From contig SVRB01000029.1 of NCBI GenBank assembly GCA_015065045.1, positions 1 to 14,255 on the forward strand: a stretch of 14,255 nucleotides of DNA, given 5' to 3'. Made by a program: the position numbers and the translations under genes. The stretch is from Oscillospiraceae bacterium. GTDB taxonomy: Bacteria; Bacillota; Clostridia; Oscillospirales; CAG-272. Shown one piece after another: positions 1-6,656 of this stretch (its first letter is position 1; every line of letters starts with the position of its first letter). The notes below the pieces were generated by a model. The model saw only the letters and a list, made by a program, of their open reading frames with translations. It did no database searches and had not been told where the DNA came from.

Positions 1-24
1 TTAAATAATAATATTTACAAAACA

Positions 25-54
25 AAAAAGACGGTCTTTTGAACCGTCTTTTTA
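25..54 (-). terminator. Rho-independent terminator of ackA
   Basis: An 11-bp perfect stem, AAAAAGACGGT (25-35) with ACCGTCTTTTT (43-53), encloses a 7-base loop. It lies 14 bases beyond the acetate kinase stop codon. Read on the minus strand, the stem ends in a T run. The stem has A and T runs on its two sides, so it could also work in the other direction for a gene to the left of the window. Confidence 0.85.
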
Positions 55-67
55 AATTCGCTTTTTA

Positions 68-1270
68 TTAGAGAGCCTTTACAAGTCTTTCTGTATCGGA
101 TGCGATTACGAGCTCTTCGTTTGTAGGAATGAGGTAAACCTTAACCTTAGAGTCGGGTGTAGAAAGAAGGAGCGCTTCTGACTGGTGATGTCCCTTTGCG
201 TTAACTTCCTTGTCAAGCTTAATGCCGAAGTTTTCAAGGTTAGAACAAGCTCTTTCACGAAGCTCGGGGTTGTTTTCGCCCATACCTGCTGTGAAGATTA
301 CAGCGTCAAGTCCGTCCATAGCTGCTGTGTATGAACCGATGTACTTCTTGATCTGGTATGCCAATGTTTCAGCGGCGATCTTTGCTCTCTTGTTGCCCTG
401 AAGAATAGCAGCTTCGATATCACGGCTGTCGGATGAAATTCCGGAAAGACCGAGGAAACCGCACTTCTTGTTCATATAGTCGCTCATTTCGTCGGGTGTG
501 AAGCCTTCGTGCTTCATAATATATGTTACGATTGCAGGGTCGATAGATCCGCAACGTGTTCCCATAAGAACGCCTGCCAAGGGAGTGAAGCCCATACTTG
601 TATCAATACACTTGCCGCCCTTTACAGCAGAGATGGATGAGCCGTTACCGATATGGCAAGTAACGATCTTTGTTTCTTCAACGGGCTTATCAAGCAACTT
701 TGCAGCTTCTGCAGCAACGTATCTGTGAGAAGTACCGTGTGCGCCGTAACGACGGATGTGGTGCTTTTCGTACATTTCGTAGGGAAGACCGTACATATAC
801 GCTTCTTCGGGCATTGTCTGGTGGAAAGCTGTGTCAAATACAAGAACCTGAGGCTTGCCGGGCATAGCTTCGAGACAACCCTGAATACCCATAATGTGAG
901 CAGGTGTATGGAGAGGAGCGAGGTCGCGGCAGAGCTCAAGCTTTGCCAAAACTTCGTCTGTAAGAAGAACTGATTCGGAGAAGTATTCACCACCGTGAAC
1001 TACTCTGTGTCCTACAGCTTCGATCTCATCCATAGACTTAATGCAGCCAACCTTTGCATCTGTAAGGTATCTAACAACTACAGAAGTAGCAACTGCGTGG
1101 TTGGGCATATCTATTTCTTCTGTGTACTTTTCACCATTGATCTTATGCTCAATCTTACCGTCAATACCGATTCTTTCGCAAATACCCTTTGCGAGAACAT
1201 CATTTGTTGTTGTATCAAAAAGCTGATACTTAAGTGAGGAACTTCCTGCGTTTACAACGAGTACATTCAT
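68..1270 (-). CDS. ackA: Acetate kinase
   Basis: Cytosolic acetate kinase, which interconverts acetyl phosphate + ADP and acetate + ATP. It is the ATP-yielding last step of the phosphotransacetylase-acetate kinase route in fermenters. The 400-residue length is typical. The N-terminal phosphate motif VNAGSSSLKYQ (residues 6-16) contains Asn7. Other expected catalytic or binding residues are Arg89 (GHRVVHGG), Asp146 (VFDTAFH), His178 (GAHGTSH), Arg239 (GTRCGSIDPA) and a Glu at 385/386 (PTNEEL). The numbering is offset by about two from the Methanosarcina enzyme. The start is fixed by GGAGG at 1280-1284, nine bases upstream of the ATG. The gene has its own promoter and terminator, so it looks monocistronic. 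pta is not beside it in this window. The divergent neighbour tmcAL also consumes acetate and ATP. Confidence 0.98.
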   Translation of the reverse strand: MNVLVVNAGSSSLKYQLFDTTTNDVLAKGICERIGIDGKIEHKINGEKYTEEIDMPNHAVATSVVVRYLTDAKVGCIKSMDEIEAVGHRVVHGGEYFSESVLLTDEVLAKLELCRDLAPLHTPAHIMGIQGCLEAMPGKPQVLVFDTAFHQTMPEEAYMYGLPYEMYEKHHIRRYGAHGTSHRYVAAEAAKLLDKPVEETKIVTCHIGNGSSISAVKGGKCIDTSMGFTPLAGVLMGTRCGSIDPAIVTYIMKHEGFTPDEMSDYMNKKCGFLGLSGISSDSRDIEAAILQGNKRAKIAAETLAYQIKKYIGSYTAAMDGLDAVIFTAGMGENNPELRERACSNLENFGIKLDKEVNAKGHHQSEALLLSTPDSKVKVYLIPTNEELVIASDTERLVKAL

Positions 1271-1349
1271 TTGTATAAACCTCCAAAAAAATTATGAAAA
1301 AGTATTTTATTATTCAACAACTTGTGTTATAATACTATATAACTGTTAT

Positions 1350-1378
1350 ATTGTACCTCATTTTACTGAAAAATGCAA
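1350..1378 (-). promoter_or_regulatory. Sigma-A-type promoter of ackA
   Basis: On the minus strand, TTGCAT (-35, 1373-1378) and TACAAT (-10, 1350-1355) are separated by exactly 17 bases. Transcription would start near 1343, leaving a leader of about 70 bases before the ackA ATG. The -35 box lies inside the region shared with the divergent tmcAL leader, so the two genes may affect each other's transcription. A forward promoter for tmcAL is less clear: TATAAT at 1328-1333 lacks a good -35 box. Confidence 0.6.
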
Positions 1379-1435
1379 GGACTTAATGTTATTTTTAACA
1401 TAAAAAACACAAATTGGGAGGGAAAACACGCCGCT

Positions 1436-2602
1436 ATGAAAATAACAGCCGTTATTTGCGAATACAATCCTTTTCATAAAGGGCATCTTTCCCAAATCGA
1501 ATACATAAAAAAACAAGACAGCCTTGTCGTATGTATAATGAGCGGCGGATTCGTCCAAAGGGGCGAGCCTTCAATTTACAATAAATACAAAAGAGCAAAA
1601 GCATCCGTATTATCGGGCGCTGACTTAGTGCTCGAACTGCCTTATCCTTACTCCTGCTCGGCGGCTGAGCATTTCTGTAAGGCGGGTGTATCTATCGCGT
1701 CAAGTCTTAACTGCGTTGACGAATTATGCTTCGGAAGCGAGTCGGGAGATATTGAGTTCCTCTCGTCTGTCAGCGATAGACTAACGTCGGCTGAATTTTT
1801 ATCCGCGCTAAAAGAAGCAAGAAAAGATAAATCTAACAAAGAAAAACCGTTCGCTTCGCTTCGTGATGAGGTTTATTTTGACCTCTACGGAGAAAAAATG
1901 CCCATCAAACCGAATGATATTTTAGGCATTGAGTACATAAACTCAATTAAGACGTTGAACAGCAATATTGTTCCCGTAACCTACAAAAGAGAAAAGGGCT
2001 TTTCGGCAACAAAATCGCGAGGTCTTATAAAGGACGAAAACGATTTTTCGATGATACCCGACGTATGCTCGGATATTTTTAAAGACAGTGATATATACAA
2101 ACTCAAAAATATAGAGTCGGCAATACTGCATTTTTACAGAACGGTTGATATAGCCGAGCTTGAAAAATGCGAAAGTATGACCAACGGTATGGCAAGAAAG
2201 CTTATTGAATGTTCGAAAAAAACAACGAGCTTCGACGAATTTATCGAATCGCTTTCGGCAAAGACTTACACGAACGCAAGGATAAGAAGGGCTATACTTC
2301 ACGGAATGACGGGAGTTCTTCCGGATATGCTGAAAGAAAGACCTTTATTTACTCAGGTTCTGGCTTGTAACGAGCGCGGCAGAAAAATAATCCGACAGGC
2401 GCAAAGAAATGGGGATATTGAAATTTTGACAAAGCCGTCGCATTACAAAAAGCTTAGTTGTGATGCAAAAAAACAGGCGGAATTTTGCATAAAATCCGAC
2501 TCGCTTTTGACTTTAACGTGCGATAATCCCAAATCATACGACTTCTTTTTAAAACAGACTCCGTTTGTTTTAAATTCTGATATTACAAAATTAAATCAAT
2601 AA
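1436..2602 (+). CDS. tmcAL: tRNA(Met) cytidine acetate ligase (TmcAL, YlbM family)
   Basis: This enzyme activates acetate with ATP to acetyl-AMP and transfers the acetyl group to the wobble cytidine of elongator tRNA-Met, giving N4-acetylcytidine. It belongs to the nucleotidyltransferase (HxGH) fold. Visible motifs are CEYNPFHKGH (residues 8-17, with HKGH as the HxGH signature), MSGGFVQRGEP (35-45) and FGSESGD (99-105). At 388 residues it is close to Bacillus YlbM (about 400). An ATG at 1373 would add 21 residues (MQGLNV...) lying in the promoter/leader and upstream of the ribosome binding site. GGGAGGG at 1416-1422 and conservation from MKITAVICEYNP favour the start at 1436. It diverges from ackA. 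The next gene begins 15 bases after its stop, and that gene's ribosome binding site overlaps the stop codon, suggesting co-transcription. Confidence 0.93.
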   Translation: MKITAVICEYNPFHKGHLSQIEYIKKQDSLVVCIMSGGFVQRGEPSIYNKYKRAKASVLSGADLVLELPYPYSCSAAEHFCKAGVSIASSLNCVDELCFGSESGDIEFLSSVSDRLTSAEFLSALKEARKDKSNKEKPFASLRDEVYFDLYGEKMPIKPNDILGIEYINSIKTLNSNIVPVTYKREKGFSATKSRGLIKDENDFSMIPDVCSDIFKDSDIYKLKNIESAILHFYRTVDIAELEKCESMTNGMARKLIECSKKTTSFDEFIESLSAKTYTNARIRRAILHGMTGVLPDMLKERPLFTQVLACNERGRKIIRQAQRNGDIEILTKPSHYKKLSCDAKKQAEFCIKSDSLLTLTCDNPKSYDFFLKQTPFVLNSDITKLNQ

Positions 2603-2617
2603 AGGAGATAAACAGAA

Positions 2618-3553
2618 ATGAAAGTTGAAACAATTGATTACAAAAGCTATGGCAGAGCTTTAAGAATTGCAAACGATAAGATCGAAGCTTACGTTACTCT
2701 CGACGTCGGCCCCCGTATTATTGGATTTAACGTTATCGGCGGCGAAAATATGATGTTTGTTGACGAAAAAGAAATCGGTACAGTTGACGTTTCTTCACGC
2801 TACGGCGAAGGCAAGGAATGGCGTACGTTCGGCGGTCACAGAATGTGGCTCAGCCCCGAGGACAGACCTATAACTTATTACCCCGACTGCGAACCTATCG
2901 AACACGAAGTAGTTAACGAAAACGGCAAGGCTGTTTGTACTTTTATCCCCCCCGTACAGAAGGTAAACGACGTTCAGCATAAGCTCGTTATCACTATGGA
3001 AGACGGCTCAACAAAGATGACCGTTGACCACTACCTCACAAACAAGGGCAGCGAGACCATCAGAAGAGGCATCTGGGGTATTACCGTAACAGATAAAGAG
3101 GGTATCGCGGTTGTTCGCCATCCCGAAAGAAATACTAACCTTTTGCCTAACAGACAGGTTGTTTTGTGGCCTTACACAAAGATGAACGACGACAGACTCC
3201 TTTTCGGTGAGGATTATATCGCAGTTCAGCAGGATCCCGATATGAATCAGGTTCCCGCAAAGATCGGTTACACAAACTACGAAGGCAAGATCTACTGCTT
3301 CAATCACGGTCAGGCTATGAATATTGAGTTCGAATCCGATTACGAAAAGGGAGAATATCCCGACTTTAACGTTTGCTGCGAAATCTACACAAACAGAAAG
3401 ATCCTCGAAATCGAAAGCCTCGGTCACTTGCACGACGTAGAACCCGAGGGAACTATCAGCCACAGAGAAGTTTGGGAGGTTGTTCCTTGCGAATTCAAGC
3501 CCACTCTTAACGAAGCTGAAATCGATAAGGCTATGAAGTCGGTTTGGGGTTAA
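2618..3553 (+). CDS. DUF4380-like protein with probable galactose-mutarotase fold
   Basis: A 311-residue soluble protein without signal peptide or membrane segment. It resembles the DUF4380 group, related to the galactose mutarotase/aldose epimerase-like beta-sandwich fold. Features pointing there are GPRIIGF (31-37), GGHRMWLSPE (72-81), LPNRQVVLWPY (176-186), PAKIGYTN (213-220), and the C-terminal run EIYTNRKILEIESLG (255-269) followed by a PEG turn and HREVWEV. No biochemical role is established for this group; a carbohydrate-active or sugar-binding role is inferred from the fold only. AAAGGAG (2601-2607) overlaps the tmcAL stop and sets the start. Its codons (many CTC, AAC, AAG, GGC) look like those of fba rather than those of tmcAL, suggesting high expression. 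Confidence 0.75.
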   Translation: MKVETIDYKSYGRALRIANDKIEAYVTLDVGPRIIGFNVIGGENMMFVDEKEIGTVDVSSRYGEGKEWRTFGGHRMWLSPEDRPITYYPDCEPIEHEVVNENGKAVCTFIPPVQKVNDVQHKLVITMEDGSTKMTVDHYLTNKGSETIRRGIWGITVTDKEGIAVVRHPERNTNLLPNRQVVLWPYTKMNDDRLLFGEDYIAVQQDPDMNQVPAKIGYTNYEGKIYCFNHGQAMNIEFESDYEKGEYPDFNVCCEIYTNRKILEIESLGHLHDVEPEGTISHREVWEVVPCEFKPTLNEAEIDKAMKSVWG

Positions 3554-3566
3554 GACTTAGTTCGAC

Positions 3567-3595
3567 TTGACATATCCCGCGTTTTGTAGTATCAT
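3567..3595 (+). promoter_or_regulatory. Strong sigma-A promoter for the 106-residue protein gene
   Basis: A consensus TTGACA (3567-3572) and TATCAT (3590-3595) are separated by 17 bases. The start site would fall near 3602, about 40 bases before the ATG at 3643. The -10 box runs into a perfect 16-base palindrome at 3593-3608. Confidence 0.75.
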
Positions 3596-3608
3596 ATTAC
3601 GTAATATG
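3593..3608. promoter_or_regulatory. 16-base palindrome over the -10/+1 region (possible operator)
   Basis: CATATTACGTAATATG is a perfect palindrome overlapping the end of the -10 box and the predicted start site. A wider pair, GTATCA (3589-3594) and TGATAC (3613-3618), brackets it. The position suits a dimeric repressor site. No regulator gene is adjacent, so the assignment rests only on geometry. Confidence 0.4.
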
Positions 3609-3642
3609 TTATTGATACGGTTATATTAAGGAGGCGGAAAGA

Positions 3643-3963
3643 ATGAGCGAAGCTAAATACGTTGAAGGACAGAACCTCGTTTTCAGAGGCAAGCCGCTTT
3701 TGAGAGAGGGTAATACGTTCTGCTATGGAAGTATGTCCGATAAATACGTGTTGTTTATGATGGTTTTGAGCAACAAAAAGATAAAAGACGAAGATGGAAA
3801 AGATATTGAAATCCCCGATAAGATAATTTTGCAGGTGTTGAATACAGATGCGAAATTGCCCCCGCACGAAAGAGTTGTTAAGCAGTTTGAGCGTAACGGT
3901 CTTTTCGATGCTATGGATATCGGTCTTGTATGGCTCGACCGTCTTAACAAAGAAGAAAAATAA
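3643..3963 (+). CDS. Conserved-looking small protein of unknown function
   Basis: A 106-residue soluble protein with no signal peptide or membrane helix. I do not recognise a characterised family, although proteins of this look and size (GKPLLREGNTFCYG, DKYVLFMMVLS, PPHERVVKQ, FDAMDIGLVWLDR) occur as hypothetical proteins in Clostridia. The composition suggests a compact alpha/beta domain: a beta-rich first half with CYGSMSDKYVLF near residues 27-38, and a C-terminal helix. It is a genuine gene on the evidence of a near-consensus promoter, AAGGAGG (3628-3634) eight bases before the ATG, and a strong terminator just after the stop. It appears to be a single-gene unit. Its function cannot be inferred from its neighbours. 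Confidence 0.82.
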   Translation: MSEAKYVEGQNLVFRGKPLLREGNTFCYGSMSDKYVLFMMVLSNKKIKDEDGKDIEIPDKIILQVLNTDAKLPPHERVVKQFERNGLFDAMDIGLVWLDRLNKEEK

Positions 3964-3972
3964 TGTATTTTC

Positions 3973-4002
3973 ACAAAAGCCCACTCGGGCTTTTGTTTTT
4001 TT
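3973..4002 (+). terminator. Rho-independent terminator
   Basis: A 10-bp perfect stem, ACAAAAGCCC (3973-3982) with GGGCTTTTGT (3987-3996), has a four-base loop ACTC and is followed by a T run to 4002. It begins nine bases after the stop of the 106-residue protein and closes that unit. Confidence 0.9.
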
Positions 4003-4012
4003 GTGTTTTTAG

Positions 4013-4100
4013 GAGCACAGAATGTCAGGAGCTTTGCTCCCGAACCCACACAAGAGGCGCACTTTTGAAAAAGTGCCCTCTTGACTCCCTCAAAACTTTT
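4013..4100. repeat. Dispersed repeat module M1, copy 1 (two hairpins)
   Basis: Begins GAGCACAGAATGTCAGGAGC. A second copy is at 10470-10555. It holds a small hairpin GGAGC/GCTCC around 4028-4040, then the shared text CGAACCCACACAA. Next is a longer hairpin: AAGAGG (4052-4057) with CCTCTT (4077-4082), and GCACTTT (4059-4065) with AAAGTGC (4070-4076), with one bulged C. The second hairpin has a different base sequence in the other copy but keeps its fold. This stretch opens a repeat cluster running to 4497. I see no gene in the 3964-4628 gap. Confidence 0.75.
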
Positions 4101-4127
4101 AACCGAACAACCAGTCTTCCGCAAACA

Positions 4128-4497
4128 AAGGAGGGTTCCGAGGGAGGAAATCCCTCGGTCGTTTTAGGGGTAGGGGGGTATGGGGGAGGAGGAATCGAAA
4201 CCCCCACTCGCGAACCCCCAAAACTTACTTCGTGCGTTTCGGGGAACCCCGTCACCCCCTTGTGCCTTCTTTGGTTACTTTCTTGACACGCAAGAAAGTA
4301 ACATAAAAAAGAAAAAAGCATAAGATTTATACTAATTATAAATCTTTAATATATCTCTCCCTCAGTCAGCTTCGTGCCACCGTCTCGTTGCGACTCGGTC
4401 ACGGCTCGGCTCTGACATCACACTGTGATGTCATTCACTCCCTCGCCGCCGCTTCGCTACCTCGTCAGATGGAGGTAAAAAAGATAGTTTCACCCCT
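4128..4497. repeat. Composite intergenic repeat, copy A
   Basis: Aligns with 6657-6974 over almost its whole length. In order: block 1, with a CCGAGGGA/TCCCTCGG hairpin (4138-4158) and G-rich text; a 48-base extra element (4204-4251) absent from the other copy; block 2, with a perfect 12-bp hairpin GTTACTTTCTTG (4274-4285)/CAAGAAAGTAAC (4291-4302); a copy-specific AT-rich hairpin AAGATTTATA (4322-4331)/TATAAATCTT (4337-4346); and block 3 (4354-4480), which is nearly identical between copies and contains TGACATCAC (4413-4421)/GTGATGTCA (4425-4433). It lies between a terminator and the fba promoter. Open frames across it reflect its repeat sequence and are not credible genes. Confidence 0.85.
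4204..4251 (-). mobile_element. Small hairpin element inserted in composite repeat, copy A
   Basis: Copy B reads straight from GAATCGAAACCC into TCACCCCC. Copy A carries 48 extra bases at that point. Their reverse complement matches the 47-base element at 14128-14174, which interrupts an unrelated module. The core is a stem CCCCAAAAC (4216-4224)/GTTTCGGGG (4236-4244) with one mismatch and an 11-base loop. It encodes no protein. Strand is given relative to the 14128 copy. Mobility is inferred from presence/absence at two different sites. Confidence 0.6.
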
Positions 4498-4549
4498 GAA
4501 AAGTTTACATAAAATTTAACAATTTTTAGTGTAATTCTTCCAAAAAGAC

Positions 4550-4578
4550 TTGATTTAGGACAAGATTTGGGATAAAAT
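4550..4578 (+). promoter_or_regulatory. Sigma-A promoter of fba
   Basis: TTGATT (-35, 4550-4555) and TAAAAT (-10, 4573-4578) with a 17-base spacer. Transcription would begin near 4585, about 44 bases before the aldolase ATG, immediately downstream of the repeat cluster. Confidence 0.65.
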
Positions 4579-4628
4579 ATATAGGATGGAAAAAATAATA
4601 TATTTAAATAAACTAAGGAGTGTACATC

Positions 4629-5594
4629 ATGGCATTAGTTACAACAAAAGAGATGTTTAAAAAAGCTTATGAAGGCGGCTACGCTATCGGTGCTTTTAAC
4701 ATCAACAATATGGAAATCGTTCAGGCTATCACAGAAGCTGCTCAGGAACTCAACTCTCCCGTAGTTCTTCAGGTTTCCGCAGGCGCAAGAAAGTACGCAA
4801 AGCACGAATACCTTATGGCTTTGGCAAACGCTGCTATCAAGGACACAGGTATTGATATCGCTCTCCACCTCGACCACGGCGCAGATTTTGAAATCTGTAA
4901 GGCTTGTATCGACGGCGGATTTACTTCAGTTATGATCGATGGTTCTCACCACTCTTTCGAAGACAACATCGCTGTTACAAAGAAGGTTGTTGAATACGCT
5001 CACGCACACGGTTGCGTTGTTGAAGGTGAGCTCGGAAGACTCGCAGGCGTTGAAGATGACGTAAACGTTTCTGCTGAAGATTCTTCTTACACTCGTCCCG
5101 AAGAAGTTGAAGAGTTCGTTACACGCACAGGCGTTGACTCTCTCGCTATCGCTATCGGAACTAGCCACGGCGCTTACAAGTTCACTCCCGATCAGTGCAC
5201 AAGAAACGAAAACGGTATCCTCGTTCCCCCTCCGCTCCGCTTCGACATTCTCGAAGAAGTTGAAAAGAGACTTCCCGGATTCCCGATCGTTCTTCACGGC
5301 GCATCTTCAGTTTCTCAGGAAGCTGTTAAGGAAATCAACGAAAAGGGCGGTAAGATGCCCGACGCTATCGGTATTCCCGAAGAACAGCTCAGAAAGGCTG
5401 CAGGCATGGCTGTATGTAAGATCAACATCGACTCTGACATCAGACTTGCTATGACAGCAGGTATCCGTAGAGTATTTACAGAAAATCCTTCCGCTTTCGA
5501 CCCCAGAGAATACCTCAAGGTTGGTAGAGAAGAAGTTCGCAAGATGGTTGCTCATAAGATCGTAAACGTTCTCGGTTCAAACGGCAAAATGTAA
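4629..5594 (+). CDS. fba: Class II fructose-bisphosphate aldolase
   Basis: Zinc-dependent aldolase that reversibly cleaves fructose 1,6-bisphosphate to dihydroxyacetone phosphate and glyceraldehyde 3-phosphate in glycolysis. It has 321 residues, normal for the class II family. Visible motifs are ALHLDHGADFE (78-88, with Asp82 as proton donor and His83 as zinc ligand), VEGELG (131-136, Glu134), GTSHG (177-181, His180 as zinc ligand), VLHGAS (221-226, His223 as zinc ligand) and NIDSD (266-270), which contacts phosphate. A GTG at 4620 in the same frame lies within the Shine-Dalgarno sequence AAGGAG (4615-4620), so the ATG at 4629 is preferred. Codon use is strongly biased, as expected for an abundant glycolytic enzyme. 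There is no terminator before the thioesterase gene 27 bases downstream. Confidence 0.97.
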   Translation: MALVTTKEMFKKAYEGGYAIGAFNINNMEIVQAITEAAQELNSPVVLQVSAGARKYAKHEYLMALANAAIKDTGIDIALHLDHGADFEICKACIDGGFTSVMIDGSHHSFEDNIAVTKKVVEYAHAHGCVVEGELGRLAGVEDDVNVSAEDSSYTRPEEVEEFVTRTGVDSLAIAIGTSHGAYKFTPDQCTRNENGILVPPPLRFDILEEVEKRLPGFPIVLHGASSVSQEAVKEINEKGGKMPDAIGIPEEQLRKAAGMAVCKINIDSDIRLAMTAGIRRVFTENPSAFDPREYLKVGREEVRKMVAHKIVNVLGSNGKM

Positions 5595-5621
5595 TTTGTT
5601 CCGATTGCGGATGCGTGGTTT

Positions 5622-6344
5622 ATGATCTATACCGAAAATTATAGAATAAGCAGTCACGACTGCGATTTTAACGGTATCGCAAGACCCTCTGCAATTTTGC
5701 GTTATATGCACGAGACCTCAAACTTGCAGCTTAAGGAGTACGGCCCGTCGAACGATGATTTAAGAAAAGACGGCAAGGCTTTTATTCTCAGCAAGATCAA
5801 TCTCAGCTTTTATAAGGCGCTTCGCGCGTTTGATAATATCAGCGTGGAAACGTGGGCTTGTGAAAGCAAGGGAGTAAGCTTCTACAGATGCACGAGAGTG
5901 CTTATGGGCGATGATCTTGTTGCTGAAATGGTTGGCGTATTTGCTTTGGTTGACATAGAAAGCAGAAGCTTTTGCAGGGTTTCGGATATTAAATTCGGTT
6001 TCGAGGAAGAGCCGACAATGCTTGAGCTTGACCTTCCCGCAAGATTTAAGATTCCGAGCGAGGTTGATTTAGCTTTGCAGGGCGAATATACCGTTAGTTA
6101 TAGCGACACCGACGAAAATATGCACATGAACAATACGAATTATCTCGATTTGTTCTGTAATTTCCTTCCCGATAATAAGAATAACCGTGTTATTACGGCG
6201 GTTATTAACTATCAGGCTGAGGCTCCTATCGGAAAAACAGTTAAGATCTATCGCGGCGAGGACGATGACGTGTATTATTTCAGAACGGTACGCGAGGACG
6301 GATTGGTTAATTCCGAATCGCGTATTATGATGGACTTAATATGA
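5622..6344 (+). CDS. Acyl-ACP thioesterase (FatA/FatB-like, double hotdog)
   Basis: Hydrolyses acyl-acyl carrier protein to release free fatty acids and set their chain length. The 240 residues fit two hotdog domains. The first starts at YRISSHDCDFNG (7-18) and the second at YTVSYSDTDENMHMNN (156-171). The second carries the family catalytic pattern D-x-N-x-H-x-N-N-x-x-Y (Asp164, Asn166, His168, Asn170, Asn171, Tyr174), with an acidic residue (Glu200) in NYQAEAP. No strong ribosome binding site precedes the ATG. Only weak GCGGATG (5607-5613) is present and no other in-frame start exists downstream of fba, so translation may depend on ribosomes leaving fba 27 bases upstream. A strong terminator follows eight bases after the stop. 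Confidence 0.9.
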   Translation: MIYTENYRISSHDCDFNGIARPSAILRYMHETSNLQLKEYGPSNDDLRKDGKAFILSKINLSFYKALRAFDNISVETWACESKGVSFYRCTRVLMGDDLVAEMVGVFALVDIESRSFCRVSDIKFGFEEEPTMLELDLPARFKIPSEVDLALQGEYTVSYSDTDENMHMNNTNYLDLFCNFLPDNKNNRVITAVINYQAEAPIGKTVKIYRGEDDDVYYFRTVREDGLVNSESRIMMDLI

Positions 6345-6352
6345 TAAAAATT

Positions 6353-6386
6353 ATACCGTTGCATTAAGTTGCAACGGTATTTTTTT
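6353..6386 (+). terminator. Rho-independent terminator of the fba-thioesterase unit
   Basis: An 11-bp perfect stem, ATACCGTTGCA (6353-6363) with TGCAACGGTAT (6370-6380), with a six-base loop and a T run to 6386. Confidence 0.92.
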
Positions 6387-6425
6387 GCGCCAAAAAGACT
6401 AAAAATCAAGCCTGCACAGAATAAG

Positions 6426-6603
6426 ACCTCCATCTGAGGAGGGCTTAAGATAGATTTGCACCAACACGGGCGGATATTGAATCCGCCCCTACAAAATTAG
6501 GATTTATTATTTTCAAAATATTATTATAAAACGGGGCGTCGAGGACGTCGCCCCCTACCATTATCAATATTGTCTCATAAAACAACAAATCTTTCGCAAA
6601 CAA
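6426..6603. repeat. Dispersed repeat module with two GC palindromes, copy 1
   Basis: From 6446 onward it aligns with 14027-14236. It opens with CCTCCATCTGAGGAGG, then a stretch ending GATTTGCACCAACACGGG. The first palindrome is GGGCGGAT (6468-6475)/ATCCGCCC (6481-6488), followed by CTACAAA. An AT-rich spacer leads to a second palindrome of GGGGCG and CGCCCC arms (6533-6554), and the module ends in CTTTCGCAAACA. Here the second palindrome is intact, whereas in the other copy it is split by a 47-base insertion. The stretch 6387-7069 otherwise holds copy B of the composite repeat and the MNT promoter, and no credible gene. Confidence 0.8.
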
Positions 6604-6656
6604 TAGGGGTGCAAATAGGATAATCCTCAACCCACACAATATATCTTCCACAGACC

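Noticed and set aside
1373..1435. Longer start for tmcAL
   Set aside because: The added 21 residues are not family-like and overlap the ackA -35 box; the ribosome binding site lies just before the ATG at 1436.
4274..4302. 12-bp hairpin considered as a terminator
   Set aside because: It is followed by A's, not T's, on the plus strand, and by CAAAGAAGG on the minus strand. It is repeated at 6755-6783 as part of the composite repeat.
3963..4321. Open frames of about 100 residues on both strands across the repeat cluster
   Set aside because: They run through a terminator and GC-rich repeat blocks and have no ribosome binding site. Such frames commonly arise from intergenic repeats.
4013..4497. 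Repeats considered as a CRISPR array or a remnant insertion sequence
   Set aside because: There are no regularly spaced direct repeats with unique spacers, no cas genes, and no transposase or clear long terminal inverted repeats.
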